Shown: positions 16,867 through 24,959 of the stretch, in pieces
Numbering within the stretch: position 1 is the first letter of the stretch
Layout of the letters: each line of letters starts with the position of its first letter
Origin: JBMDXB01 sp048594975
GTDB taxonomy: Bacteria; Acidobacteriota; Vicinamibacteria; Vicinamibacterales; 2-12-FULL-66-21
Assembly (NCBI GenBank): GCA_048594975.1
Contig: JBMDXQ010000007.1
Location: 1 to 64,000, forward strand
Length of the DNA: 64,000 nucleotides
Reading direction: 5' to 3'
The notes under the pieces: generated by a model
The model's input: the letters and a program-made list of their open reading frames with translations, nothing else
Databases searched by the model: none
Told to the model about the DNA's origin: nothing
Translations under genes and position numbers: made by a program

Positions 16867-19167
16867 TTACCCCTTCCCGCTCGCCTCGCGGCGATCGAGG
16901 GTGGCCCGGACCCGGCTCAGGAGCATCGCCGGCGTGAACGGCTTCTCCATCAGGTCCATCCCCTCGCCCAGGCCGGCACGCCGCCGATCGGTGTAGCCCG
17001 AAGTGAAGAGGACTTTCACGCCGGCCTGCCGTTCGGCAAGCTGGCGGGCGAACTCCGGGCCGCTCATCCCGGGCATGACGACGTCGGCGATGACGAGATC
17101 GGGCGGGGTCATCCCGTGGAGCTGCTCCAGGGCAGCGGTGCCGCTCGCCGCCTCGGTCACCAGGTAGCCCGCGCGCCGCAGCACCCGCGCGGCGAACACC
17201 CGCACCTCGTGATCGTCCTCGACGAGAAGGATGCGCTCGTTGCCGGTCGGGGTTGCCGTCGTTGCCGGGGGCGCTGCGCCGGTGCCGCGGCCCGGCTCGG
17301 CTCGGGGGAAATACACCTTGAAGATCGTGCCCCGCCCTTCTTCGCTGTACACCCAGATGAAGCCGCCCATCTGCCGGACGATGCCGTAGGCGACGGCGAG
17401 GCCGAGGCCGGTGCCCCTGCCGGGCGGTTTGGTCGTGAAGAAGGGCTCGAAGAGCCGCCGCTTCGTGTCCTCGCTCATGCCCGCGCCGCCGTCCTCGACG
17501 AGCAGTTCGACATACTCGCCGGGCGCCATCCCCTGCTCGTGGCGGTGGGCGCGCTCGTCGTCGATCGTGACGATGGCCGTGCGCACCCGGATCGTGCCCC
17601 CCTCCGGCATCGCATCGCGGGCGTTGATGATCAGGTTCATGGCAACCTGCTCGAGCTGCGAGACGTCGGCGAGCAGCCGCGCCGGCGAGGGGGACAGGTC
17701 GAACCGCAGCTCGATGTCCTCGCCGATGATCGGCCGGACGAACCGCTCGAAGCCCGCCATCACCTGGTTCAGGTCCGCGATCGTCATCCGCAGCACCTGT
17801 TTGCGGCTGAAGGCGAGCAGCTGCCGGGTGAGCGCTGCCGCACGCAGGCCGGCCCTGTGGATCTGCCGCAGGTCGGAGGCCGCCGTCTTATCGGCGCCGA
17901 CGCGATCGGCGAGCAGGTCCGAGTAGCCGATGATCGCGGTCAGGATGTTGTTGAAGTCGTGCGCGATGCCGCCGGCGAGCTGCCCGATCGCCTCCATCTT
18001 CTGCGCCTGGCGCAGCTGGTCCTCCAGCCGGCGCCGCACGGTGACGTCGACGACCACCGGCATCGTCCAGTTCGGCGTGCCGGTCGCATCGGTGATCAGC
18101 CGCACCGACACCGCGCCCCAGACGAGCGCCCCGTCCTTGCGCACGTAGCGTTTCTCGAGGTCGATCTGGTCGACTTCGCGCGCGTAGAGGGCGCGGACGA
18201 GCGCCGCGCTCTTCGCCCGCTCCTCGGGATAGGTGATATCGACCCAGGTGCGCTCCTGCAGCTCCGCCTCGGACCACCCGAACATGCGGCAGAAGGCGGG
18301 GTTCGCACGGTGGAAGCGGCCCTCCGGCGAGACCAGCGCCGCCCCCACCGACAGCTGGTCGAAGATCCGGCGGAAGAGCGCCTCGCTCTCGTGCAGCGCG
18401 CGCTCGGTCTCCCGCCGCGCGGTGATGTCGCGCTGGATGGCGAGAAAGCCGGTCGTCGCGCCCTCCGCGTTGGTGACGGCGTTGACCGTCCCGTCGACGA
18501 GGACCAGGCTCCCGTCCTTCCGGCGGTTGGTGAATTCCCGGGTGACGCTCGTGCCGGACAGCAGCTCCTTCCAGAACGCCGCGTACTCCTCCTGGGAGTG
18601 GAGGTTGCTCTTCAGCAGGCGCGGCGTGTGCCGCCCGATCAGCTCGTCGGCGGGGTAGCCGTAGACGCGCGTGAACTCGGGATTGACGTAGGTGAAGACG
18701 CCGGCCGCATCGGTCATGAAGATGACTTCGCCCGAAGCAGCGGCGGCGCGCGCGAACTGGTCGACGCGCAGCTCCAGCTGCTTTCGCGCGCTGATGTCCC
18801 TGATCATCCCGACCAGGGCTGGTTCCGGCCCCTCGTCGATGCGCCGTCCGAAGACCTCCGCCCAGAACGTGCTCCCGTCGCGGCGGCGCAGCTGTGCCTC
18901 GATGTAGACCGTCGCGCCCTGGCGATCCAGCGCGCCCAGCAGGCGCATCCGGTCTGCGGGGTTGGCGTAGAAGTCCGCGGCGTTCGAGGCGAGCACGGCG
19001 TCCACCGAGGGGCACCCCAGGAGCTTCGCCAGGGTCGGATTCGCAACCAGGATGCGGCCGTCGAGCGTCGTTCGGTACAAGCCGACGGGGACCGAGTTGA
19101 AGATGGACTGCATGAGCGTGCTGGTGCCGCCTGCCGGCGCCGCCGGATTTCCGGCACCCTGGGACAC
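16867..19167 (-). CDS. Hybrid sensor histidine kinase: three PAS domains, HisKA, HATPase, receiver
   Basis: A 766-residue soluble kinase. There are three PAS domains (about 18-130, 136-252 and 258-380), each ending in a PAC-type segment (IRDISARKQ, IQRDITARRE, VVDVTVRRR). HisKA has His403 in GGIAHDFNNILTAIIGYSDL. The ATPase has its N-box at NLIINARDAM (511-520), G1 at DGGAGM (559-564) and G2 at GTGLGL (585-590). The C-terminal receiver carries the acidic pair after LLVE, phospho-acceptor Asp695 in IADVVMPGM, and Lys742. It has no membrane segment, so it senses something inside the cell. The GTG at 19167 is weak; the ATG at 19113 is an alternative. No partner regulator is adjacent. It converges with the beta-lactamase-fold gene, 16 bases away. 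Confidence 0.95.
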   Translation of the reverse strand: MSQGAGNPAAPAGGTSTLMQSIFNSVPVGLYRTTLDGRILVANPTLAKLLGCPSVDAVLASNAADFYANPADRMRLLGALDRQGATVYIEAQLRRRDGSTFWAEVFGRRIDEGPEPALVGMIRDISARKQLELRVDQFARAAAASGEVIFMTDAAGVFTYVNPEFTRVYGYPADELIGRHTPRLLKSNLHSQEEYAAFWKELLSGTSVTREFTNRRKDGSLVLVDGTVNAVTNAEGATTGFLAIQRDITARRETERALHESEALFRRIFDQLSVGAALVSPEGRFHRANPAFCRMFGWSEAELQERTWVDITYPEERAKSAALVRALYAREVDQIDLEKRYVRKDGALVWGAVSVRLITDATGTPNWTMPVVVDVTVRRRLEDQLRQAQKMEAIGQLAGGIAHDFNNILTAIIGYSDLLADRVGADKTAASDLRQIHRAGLRAAALTRQLLAFSRKQVLRMTIADLNQVMAGFERFVRPIIGEDIELRFDLSPSPARLLADVSQLEQVAMNLIINARDAMPEGGTIRVRTAIVTIDDERAHRHEQGMAPGEYVELLVEDGGAGMSEDTKRRLFEPFFTTKPPGRGTGLGLAVAYGIVRQMGGFIWVYSEEGRGTIFKVYFPRAEPGRGTGAAPPATTATPTGNERILLVEDDHEVRVFAARVLRRAGYLVTEAASGTAALEQLHGMTPPDLVIADVVMPGMSGPEFARQLAERQAGVKVLFTSGYTDRRRAGLGEGMDLMEKPFTPAMLLSRVRATLDRREASGKG

Positions 19168-19312
19168 GCCGGCGGGGGCGTGATCCTCAGAGAGTACCGC
19201 GGGTGCGCGAAGCCGTGCGAGGCGCGCAGCACGACGGGCAAGCGTCGTGCCACGCGATCGGCAGGCCTCGAGCCGCGCGCACGCCGCCGCGATGCCTCGA
19301 GCGACCGTGCGA

Positions 19313-19318
19313 TACAGT
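19313..19318 (+). promoter_or_regulatory. TANNNT -10 box six bases before the start codon (leaderless)
   Basis: TACAGT, then TACGCC, then the ATG at 19325. This TANNNT plus about six bases plus start codon is the arrangement known for leaderless transcripts in other bacteria. No Shine-Dalgarno sequence precedes the ATG. Confidence 0.45.
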
Positions 19319-19324
19319 TACGCC

Positions 19325-20806
19325 ATGCCCCCGGAGCAGAAGAGCGCCCGCAGCGGGTTCCCGCCCACGTTCTGGGTAGCGAACGTGATGGAGCTGTTCG
19401 AGCGCGGCGCCTATTACGGCATGAACTCCGTGCTCGCGGTCTACCTGGCGACCAGCGTCGCGGAAGGCGGCCTCGGGTTCCGCGTCCAGGCGATCGGCTT
19501 CCTGCAGAGCATCGTGTATGCCGCCACCTACGTCGTGCCGATCCTCGGCGGCGCGCTCGCCGACGCGTACGGCTACCGGCGCATGCTCCTGGTGGCGTTC
19601 TCGCTGCTGGCGTCCGGCTACTTCGCCGCCGGCTACATGTCGGCGTACGCGGCAGTGTTCCTGGCACTGCTCGTCATGGCGACCGGGTCGGGATTGTTCA
19701 AGCCGATCATCACCGGCACGATCGCGCGCACGACCACCGACGACAACTCGGCCTTGGGCTACGGCATCTACTACTGGATGATCAACCTCGGCGCCTTCCT
19801 GGCGCCGCTCGTCGTCAGCGTCCTGAAAGGCTTCTCCTGGACATACGTGTTCCTCGCCTCGGCGCTCTACACCGGGCTGATGTTGCTGCCGACGCTCTTC
19901 GTCTTCCGCGATCCGCCGCGACCGGAGAGCACGAAGTCGCTGCGCGAAGTGATGCGCGGCGCCTTCGAGGTGCTCGCCGACTCGCGCTTCATGCTGATGA
20001 TCGTCGTCTACTCGGGGTTCTGGATCCTGTACTTCCAGAACTTCGGCAGCGTGCTGTGGTACCTGCGCGATTTCGTCGATCGCGCGCCGGTGAGCGCGGC
20101 GGTGACCGGGTGGCTGGCAGCGGTTGGTCTCCCCTGGAGGTTCGCCTTCGACGCCGAACACGTCACCGTGATCAACGCCGGCACGATCATCCTGCTGCAG
20201 GTCGTGGTCTCGCGCCTGGTCAAGAAGAAGGACGCGTTGCCGACCATGGTGACGGGGATGGCGATCGGGGCGCTCGGCTTCGTGCTGCTCGCCTCGTCGC
20301 AGAACGCGTGGGTATTCGTGCTCGGGATTGCCGTGTTCTCGATCGGCGAGATGACCGCGCATCCGAAGTACTACAGCTTCGTGGGGCTGGTCGCGCCCGA
20401 GGACCGCAAGGCGGTCTACATGGGCTACGCGTTCCTGTACGGCGTGTTCGGATCGCTGCTCGGGTCGAGCATCGGCGCGTTTCTCTACGATCGGCTGATG
20501 ACCCCGATGATCGGGTCACCGGCGGCGCCGGGCCGCGCGCGGGCCTTCTGGCTGATGTTCGCGGCGCTGGATGTCGTCGCGGCGGCGGGCCTGGTGCTCT
20601 TCAGCCGCACCTTCGGCGTGGATACGCCCGAGACGCGCCGCCGCGCGCGGGCGATCATGCGGGGCGTCTACGGCGTGATCCTGCTCCTCGGTGGCGCGTT
20701 TCTCTACGTGGCGTTCACGTCCACGCCGGTGCAGCCGCGCGTCGCCGTGCAGGCGATCATCTTCATGGCGCTCGGCACCGGCGGGCTGTTCATGTCACGG
20801 CGCTGA
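19325..20806 (+). CDS. POT family proton-dependent oligopeptide transporter (MFS)
   Basis: The 493-residue protein is a multi-pass inner-membrane carrier that should import di- or tripeptides with protons. The first helix carries the POT signature ELFERGAYYGMNSVLAVYL (the ExxERxxYY motif), followed by LGGALADAYGYRRMLLVAFS and GSGLFKPIITGTIA. The rest is a run of hydrophobic helices consistent with 12-14 membrane spans. The ATG at 19325 is chosen because the upstream codons show no family similarity and a -10 box lies directly before it. With the secreted proteases in this window, it suggests use of peptides as nutrients. Confidence 0.92.
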   Translation: MPPEQKSARSGFPPTFWVANVMELFERGAYYGMNSVLAVYLATSVAEGGLGFRVQAIGFLQSIVYAATYVVPILGGALADAYGYRRMLLVAFSLLASGYFAAGYMSAYAAVFLALLVMATGSGLFKPIITGTIARTTTDDNSALGYGIYYWMINLGAFLAPLVVSVLKGFSWTYVFLASALYTGLMLLPTLFVFRDPPRPESTKSLREVMRGAFEVLADSRFMLMIVVYSGFWILYFQNFGSVLWYLRDFVDRAPVSAAVTGWLAAVGLPWRFAFDAEHVTVINAGTIILLQVVVSRLVKKKDALPTMVTGMAIGALGFVLLASSQNAWVFVLGIAVFSIGEMTAHPKYYSFVGLVAPEDRKAVYMGYAFLYGVFGSLLGSSIGAFLYDRLMTPMIGSPAAPGRARAFWLMFAALDVVAAAGLVLFSRTFGVDTPETRRRARAIMRGVYGVILLLGGAFLYVAFTSTPVQPRVAVQAIIFMALGTGGLFMSRR

Positions 20807-20834
20807 GACGGCCCTCCCGGAAGCCCGTTGCCGC

Positions 20835-21032
20835 TCAGCGTGAGCCGTGGGGCTCGGCGTCGCCCTCCTGCTCCTTCTTCCCGCGCGGCCAGAAGTACCA
20901 GGCGGCGAACGCCGCGACGGATGCCGCGATCCAGGGCCAGCGGCGGTGGTTGTTCGGTTCCTTCAACACACGCTCGAGGTGTCGTCGGGCGCTGTCGGTC
21001 GCCGGGTCGCCTTCGAAGTACACGTCAGTCAT
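20835..21032 (-). CDS. Small single-pass membrane protein, unknown
   Basis: 65 residues from the ATG at 21032: a polar N-terminal half (TDVYFEGDPATDSARRHLER) and one membrane helix (WPWIAASVAAFAAWYFW), ending in a charged tail (GKKEQEGDAE). An in-frame GTG at 21080 would add 16 plausible residues (VARAEDALWRNTSWRT), and a GAGGGA lies right before it, so the start is uncertain. I do not recognise a family. It converges on the peptide transporter, 28 bases away. Confidence 0.6.
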   Translation of the reverse strand: MTDVYFEGDPATDSARRHLERVLKEPNNHRRWPWIAASVAAFAAWYFWPRGKKEQEGDAEPHGSR

Positions 21033-21162
21033 GGTGCGCCACGATGTGTTTCGCCAGAGCGCGTCCTCCGCACGCGCCACTCCCTCTAGGATAGCCCCGA
21101 TGCCGCTTCGTGCCGAAATACACGAGCCGGTGTTCGCCGCCGGGCTTCGCTTCGTACTCCCG

Positions 21163-21260
21163 GGGTCAGATCTTGTGTCCTGCACCTTTTGACCCGTTCG
21201 CTGGACAGTGCTCGACCGTCCGCCCCCGAGGACGAACGCGCAAGACACAGAATCTGAGCC
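21163..21260. repeat. Imperfect 23-bp inverted repeat with GGGTCAGA ends
   Basis: The arms lie at 21163-21185 (begins GGGTCAGATCTTGTGTC) and 21238-21260 (ends GACACAGAATCTGAGCC), and match at about 18 of 23 positions when one is reversed. They flank about 52 bases. GGGTCAGA-ended palindromic elements are often REP-like sequences mobilised by REP-associated tyrosine transposases; no such transposase is in the window. It lies directly upstream of the GH3 gene. Confidence 0.55.
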
Positions 21261-21288
21261 GTCGCCGCATCCCCGCAGCAGAGGCCAC

Positions 21289-23499
21289 ATGTGGAAGTGG
21301 ATCAAACGCATGCTCATCGCGACCGTCCTGCTGATCGCCCTGCTGGTGGTCCTCGCGACGGCGTACGTGTTGCTCAGCCACCCCAAGCTGCGCCAGCGCG
21401 GCCTCTTTGCCCGCGACGCGGCGCCGGGCGTCTTCACCTTCGCCGACATTCCGCGCGGGCGCGAGCTCACCGACGCCGAGATCGACGGCTTCGCCGAGCG
21501 CCTGCTGCGCGAGATGAGCCTCGAGGAGAAGGTCGGGCAGATGACCGGCGATCAGTGGTACGCCGATCTGATCCGGATCGTGGTGAAGCGGCGATACAAC
21601 GACACGCCCATCCCCTCCGGCGAGAACCGACGGCTGAAGATCCCGCCGCTCGGCTTCTCGGACGGGCCGCGCGGGGTACTGCTGAACGCGTCGACGGCGT
21701 TCCCGGTCGCGATGGCGCGCGGCGCGAGCTGGGACCGCGCGCTGGTCGCGCGCGTCGCCGAGGCGATGGCGAGGGAAATTCGCGCGCAGGGCGGGAACTT
21801 CTGGGGCGGGCTGTGTATCAACCTCCTGAGGCACCCCGGATGGGGACGCGCGCAGGAGACCTTCGGTGAAGATCCCTTCCTGCTCGGCGAGCTGGCTGCC
21901 GTCTCGGTCGCCGCGGTGCAGCGCCACAACGTGATGGCGTGCGCCAAGCACTACGCGCTCAACAGCGTCGAGGAGGTCAGGACGACGATCGACCATCGCG
22001 TCGACGAACGGGCGCTCCGCGAGGTGTATCTCCCACATTTCCAGCGCGCCGTGGACGCCGGCGCCGCTTCGGTGATGAGTGCCTACAACCGGGTCAACGG
22101 CGACTACGCCGGCGAGAGCCGGTACCTGCTCACCGACGTCCTCCGCCGCGACTGGAACTTCCGCGGCATCGTCATGTCGGATTTCTTCTCGGGCATCTAC
22201 GATGCGCGCAAGGCGGCGCTCGCCGGGCTGGACATCGAGATGCCGGTGCCGCGGGTCTACCGGCGGCTGCCGGCGCTCGTCGACCGGGGCGAGGTGCCCG
22301 TCGCCGTCGTCGACGAGGCCGTGCGACGCATCCTGGGTACGAAGATCCGCTTCCTCACGCGCGCCGATCCCGAGTCCTACGATCCCGCCCTCGTCGCCTC
22401 CCCCGCGCACGCGGCTCTCGCCCGCGAGGCGGCGGAACAGAGCATCGTCCTGCTCAAGAACGACGGCGCAGCGCTGCCGCTCGCGCGCGGGTCGCTGCGC
22501 TCGGTCGCGGTCCTCGGCCGTCTCGCCGCGGCGCGCAACCAGGGCGACCGTGGCAGCAGCAACGTGCACCCGCCGCGCATCGTCACCCCGCTGCAGGGGC
22601 TGCGCGACGCGCTCGGCCACGCCCGCGTCGTCCAGGAGGCAAGCGAAGACGAGGGCCGCGTCCGTGCGGCCGCGAGCGGCGCCGACGCGGCGGTCGTATT
22701 CGTCGGCCTCGATGACAAGGACGAGGGAGAATACATCCCGGAGCTGCGGCTGGGCGGTGACCGGCGTTCGCTCGCGCTGCGCGCCGGCGACATCCGGGTG
22801 GTCAAAGCCGCGGCCGCGGCGAACCCGCGCACGATCGTCGTGCTCATCGGCGGCAGCGCGATCGCCGCCGAGGAGTGGCGGCACGACGTCAAGGCGATCC
22901 TGATGGCCTACTACCCGGGCATGGAAGGCGGCCACGCGATCGCGCGCGTCCTGCTCGGCGACGTCAACCCCGGTGCGAAGCTGACCTTCACCGTGCCGGC
23001 CGACGCCGCGTGGCTGCCGCCGTTCACGCCCGGCGCGCCGTCGATCGAATACGGCTATTACCACGGCTACACGCTCGCGGAGAAGAACGGGATCGAGCCG
23101 GCATTCGCGTTCGGCTTCGGCCTGGGCTACACGCGGTTCACGTACGCGAATCTCCGCCTGGCGCCGGATCGAATCCCGGCAGGCGGCGGCGTGCTCGAGG
23201 TCGCCGTTGACGTGACGAATGCAGGTGGAAGAGCTGGACACGAGGTAGTGCAGCTCTACGTGGGCTTCCCGGCGTCGGCACTCGATCGTCCGCGAAAGCT
23301 GCTGCGCGGCTTCGAGAGGGTACCGCTGGCGCCTGGAGAGACGCGCACGGTGACGTTCCGGGTGCCGTCCAGCGGGCTCGCGTACTGGGATGCGGCCGCA
23401 AAGGCGTGGCGGGTCGAGCCCGTCCGCCACGATGTCTACGTCGGTGGATCGTCGCGGTCCTCCGACCTGCTGGCGGCAGGCTTCACCGTGATCCCGTAA
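21289..23499 (+). CDS. Glycoside hydrolase family 3 (beta-glucosidase-like), membrane-anchored
   Basis: An enzyme of 736 residues with an uncleaved N-terminal membrane helix (residues 5-28). The (beta/alpha)8 domain shows GDQWYADLI, LGFSDGPRGV, AKHYALNSVE (Lys220-His221), VMSAYNRVNGDYAGES and the nucleophile Asp298 in GIVMSDFFSG. The second alpha/beta domain includes EAAEQSIVLLKNDG and LMAYYPGMEGGHAIARVLLG. The C-terminal fibronectin-III-like domain starts near LEVAVDVTNAGGRAGHEVVQ. GH3 enzymes cut terminal beta-linked glucose or related sugars. The ATG at 21289 is chosen because it opens the helix. The stop overlaps the next gene's start (TAATG). Confidence 0.94.
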   Translation: MWKWIKRMLIATVLLIALLVVLATAYVLLSHPKLRQRGLFARDAAPGVFTFADIPRGRELTDAEIDGFAERLLREMSLEEKVGQMTGDQWYADLIRIVVKRRYNDTPIPSGENRRLKIPPLGFSDGPRGVLLNASTAFPVAMARGASWDRALVARVAEAMAREIRAQGGNFWGGLCINLLRHPGWGRAQETFGEDPFLLGELAAVSVAAVQRHNVMACAKHYALNSVEEVRTTIDHRVDERALREVYLPHFQRAVDAGAASVMSAYNRVNGDYAGESRYLLTDVLRRDWNFRGIVMSDFFSGIYDARKAALAGLDIEMPVPRVYRRLPALVDRGEVPVAVVDEAVRRILGTKIRFLTRADPESYDPALVASPAHAALAREAAEQSIVLLKNDGAALPLARGSLRSVAVLGRLAAARNQGDRGSSNVHPPRIVTPLQGLRDALGHARVVQEASEDEGRVRAAASGADAAVVFVGLDDKDEGEYIPELRLGGDRRSLALRAGDIRVVKAAAAANPRTIVVLIGGSAIAAEEWRHDVKAILMAYYPGMEGGHAIARVLLGDVNPGAKLTFTVPADAAWLPPFTPGAPSIEYGYYHGYTLAEKNGIEPAFAFGFGLGYTRFTYANLRLAPDRIPAGGGVLEVAVDVTNAGGRAGHEVVQLYVGFPASALDRPRKLLRGFERVPLAPGETRTVTFRVPSSGLAYWDAAAKAWRVEPVRHDVYVGGSSRSSDLLAAGFTVIP

Positions 23500-24368
23500 T
23501 GCGAATCCGCGGGATCCGGTGGGCCTGGCGCGCACTGATCGGCGCTTGGCTCGCGGCTGCGGGCATCGGCGTGACGGCGGGCTGCGGCCACGACGGCGAG
23601 CAGACCGTCGTGCTGGCCACGACAACGAGTGTGGCCGATTCCGGACTGCTCGACGTGCTCACCGTGAGATTCCGGGAGGCGCGCGGCATCGTCCTCCGCG
23701 CGCACCTGGTCGGAAGCGGCCGAGCACTCCGCCTGCTCGAACGTGGCGATGCGAACGTCGTGGTCAGTCACGCTCCCGATGCCGAGGCGGCTGCGCTGGA
23801 GCGGCACCCGGAATGGCGTTACCGCAAGATCATGTTCAACGACTTCGTGATCGTCGGCCCGCCGTCCGACCCCGCCGGCGTGAAGGGCGCGGCAACCGCG
23901 GAGGTCGCCATGCAGCGGGTTGCGGCCTCGACCGCCCGGTTCCTGTCGCGCGGCGACGGCTCGGGCACGCACGAGCGCGAGAACCAGCTCTGGGTCCACG
24001 CCGGTGCGTGGCCGTCGGACGATCGGCTGGTCGTCGCCGGCGCGGGGATGGGCACCACGCTGCGGATTGCCAGCGAAACCAGCACGTATACGCTGACCGA
24101 CCGCACGACCTACTTGCAGCATGAGGGAACGCTGCGGCTGGAGATCGTCTTCGAGGGCGGCCCGCTCATGGTGAATACCTACGGCGTGATGCTCGATCCG
24201 CGTGGCGGCCGCGCAGCCGCCGCGCAGGCGTTCTTCGACTGGTTGACGGCCGGCGCGGGACGCGAGGTCATTCGCGGGTACACGATTCGCGGCCGCCCCG
24301 GCTTCCGGGTCTGGCCGGAGGGCGTCGCCGCTGACGATCCTCGCGCGCTGCCGTTCACTCGGAAGTAA
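23499..24368 (+). CDS. TupA-like tungstate/molybdate-binding lipoprotein
   Basis: 289 residues. A lipoprotein signal ends at GVTAGC, after which the mature protein opens with VVLATTTSVADSGLLDVL, the anion-binding signature of TupA/WtpA-type binding proteins. Later motifs fit the same family: FNDFVIVGPPSDP, FLSRGDGSGTHERENQLW, AGAGMGTTLRIASE and YTLTDRTTYLQ. Such proteins deliver tungstate or molybdate to an ABC importer, but no permease (TupB) or ATPase (TupC) gene is next to it. Its ATG overlaps the stop of the GH3 gene by one base, so translation is probably coupled to an enzyme with no known metal link. The ligand is inferred from the family only. Confidence 0.85.
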   Translation: MRIRGIRWAWRALIGAWLAAAGIGVTAGCGHDGEQTVVLATTTSVADSGLLDVLTVRFREARGIVLRAHLVGSGRALRLLERGDANVVVSHAPDAEAAALERHPEWRYRKIMFNDFVIVGPPSDPAGVKGAATAEVAMQRVAASTARFLSRGDGSGTHERENQLWVHAGAWPSDDRLVVAGAGMGTTLRIASETSTYTLTDRTTYLQHEGTLRLEIVFEGGPLMVNTYGVMLDPRGGRAAAAQAFFDWLTAGAGREVIRGYTIRGRPGFRVWPEGVAADDPRALPFTRK

Positions 24369-24551
24369 CACACCTCCGGCGTGACGCCGACGGCCGTTCG
24401 AGCCCCAGGTCGGGCGGAGCGACGCCATCGGGAGTTGGGACGGCGCCGGTCACTTTATCTGCCCAGGCGGTGACTCTCGACTCCTCAGCGCTGAATAGAC
24501 GGCAGAACGGACGCGAGGCCAGCCGGAGCCGTTCTTGCTGCCTCCCGGAGC

Positions 24552-24695
24552 ATGACGCTTGGACGCTGGGTCGCCTACTGCGCCTACCCGACCGCCGCCT
24601 GGCGCCGATTGTCCCGCGGCGGACGCCTGGTGCTGTGGTCGACCTACTTCGGCGCGAGCTACCTGCTCACGCTGGTGGCACTGCTCGTCGCCTGA
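24552..24695 (+). CDS. 47-residue membrane peptide, unknown
   Basis: The ATG at 24552 follows GGAG closely. The product begins MTLGRWVAYCAYPTAAW, has a basic stretch (RRLSRGG) and ends in a membrane helix (LVLWSTYFGASYLLTLVAL). Codon use is like that of the neighbouring genes, with G or C in nearly all third positions. I do not recognise it. The fit of ribosome-binding site, codon bias and helix supports a real gene over chance. Confidence 0.5.
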   Translation: MTLGRWVAYCAYPTAAWRRLSRGGRLVLWSTYFGASYLLTLVALLVA

Positions 24696-24799
24696 TTCGC
24701 CAAGGGAACCGCTCGAGAATCAGGCGCACTCTCTCCTGCAGCGTTCCGATTCAATCGCCTCTGCGGTGAAGTCGTGTGTGAGCGGTCGCGATGGCCCGG

Positions 24800-24877
24800 T
24801 CACTCGGCGCGCAGCGTGGTAGCGGGATCGAGCCTGACAGCGCGCCACGCTGGTGTCAGCGCGCGGTCGATTGCGCA
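24800..24877 (-). pseudogene. C-terminal relic of an ADOP/FtsX-type permease
   Basis: The minus strand reads AIDRALTPAWRAVRLDPATT then LRAE and a TGA stop at 24800-24802. ADOP permeases typically end in a stretch like ARRA-R-DP--ALR-E; the two intact ones here end ASALDPVEVLKGE and AARVEPVQVLREV. Only the last about 25 codons are left; the upstream part has been replaced by the kinase locus. This looks like the scar of a deleted PadR/ADOP unit. Confidence 0.55.
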
Positions 24878-24959
24878 GGCGGCCATCTGGCATAATGGAC
24901 CGTTTCAACAGCGGCGCGGAGGCGCAGGCTCCGCGCAGCCGGCGGCGGGTGGACGGGAC

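Larger units (their letters stand above)
24369..24959. other. Gap holding a micro-ORF, an ADOP relic and the kinase promoter region
   Basis: Between the TupA-like gene and the kinase lie a 47-codon membrane peptide gene (24552-24695) and, on the other strand, the last codons of a lost ADOP permease (24800-24877). CATAAT at 24891-24896 could be a -10 box for the kinase. Nothing convincing is seen in 24369-24551. Confidence 0.5.

Noticed and set aside
17116..21192. A 1358-codon plus-strand frame over the histidine kinase and transporter
   Set aside because: Shadow of real genes in other frames: the kinase and POT motifs lie in the competing frames.
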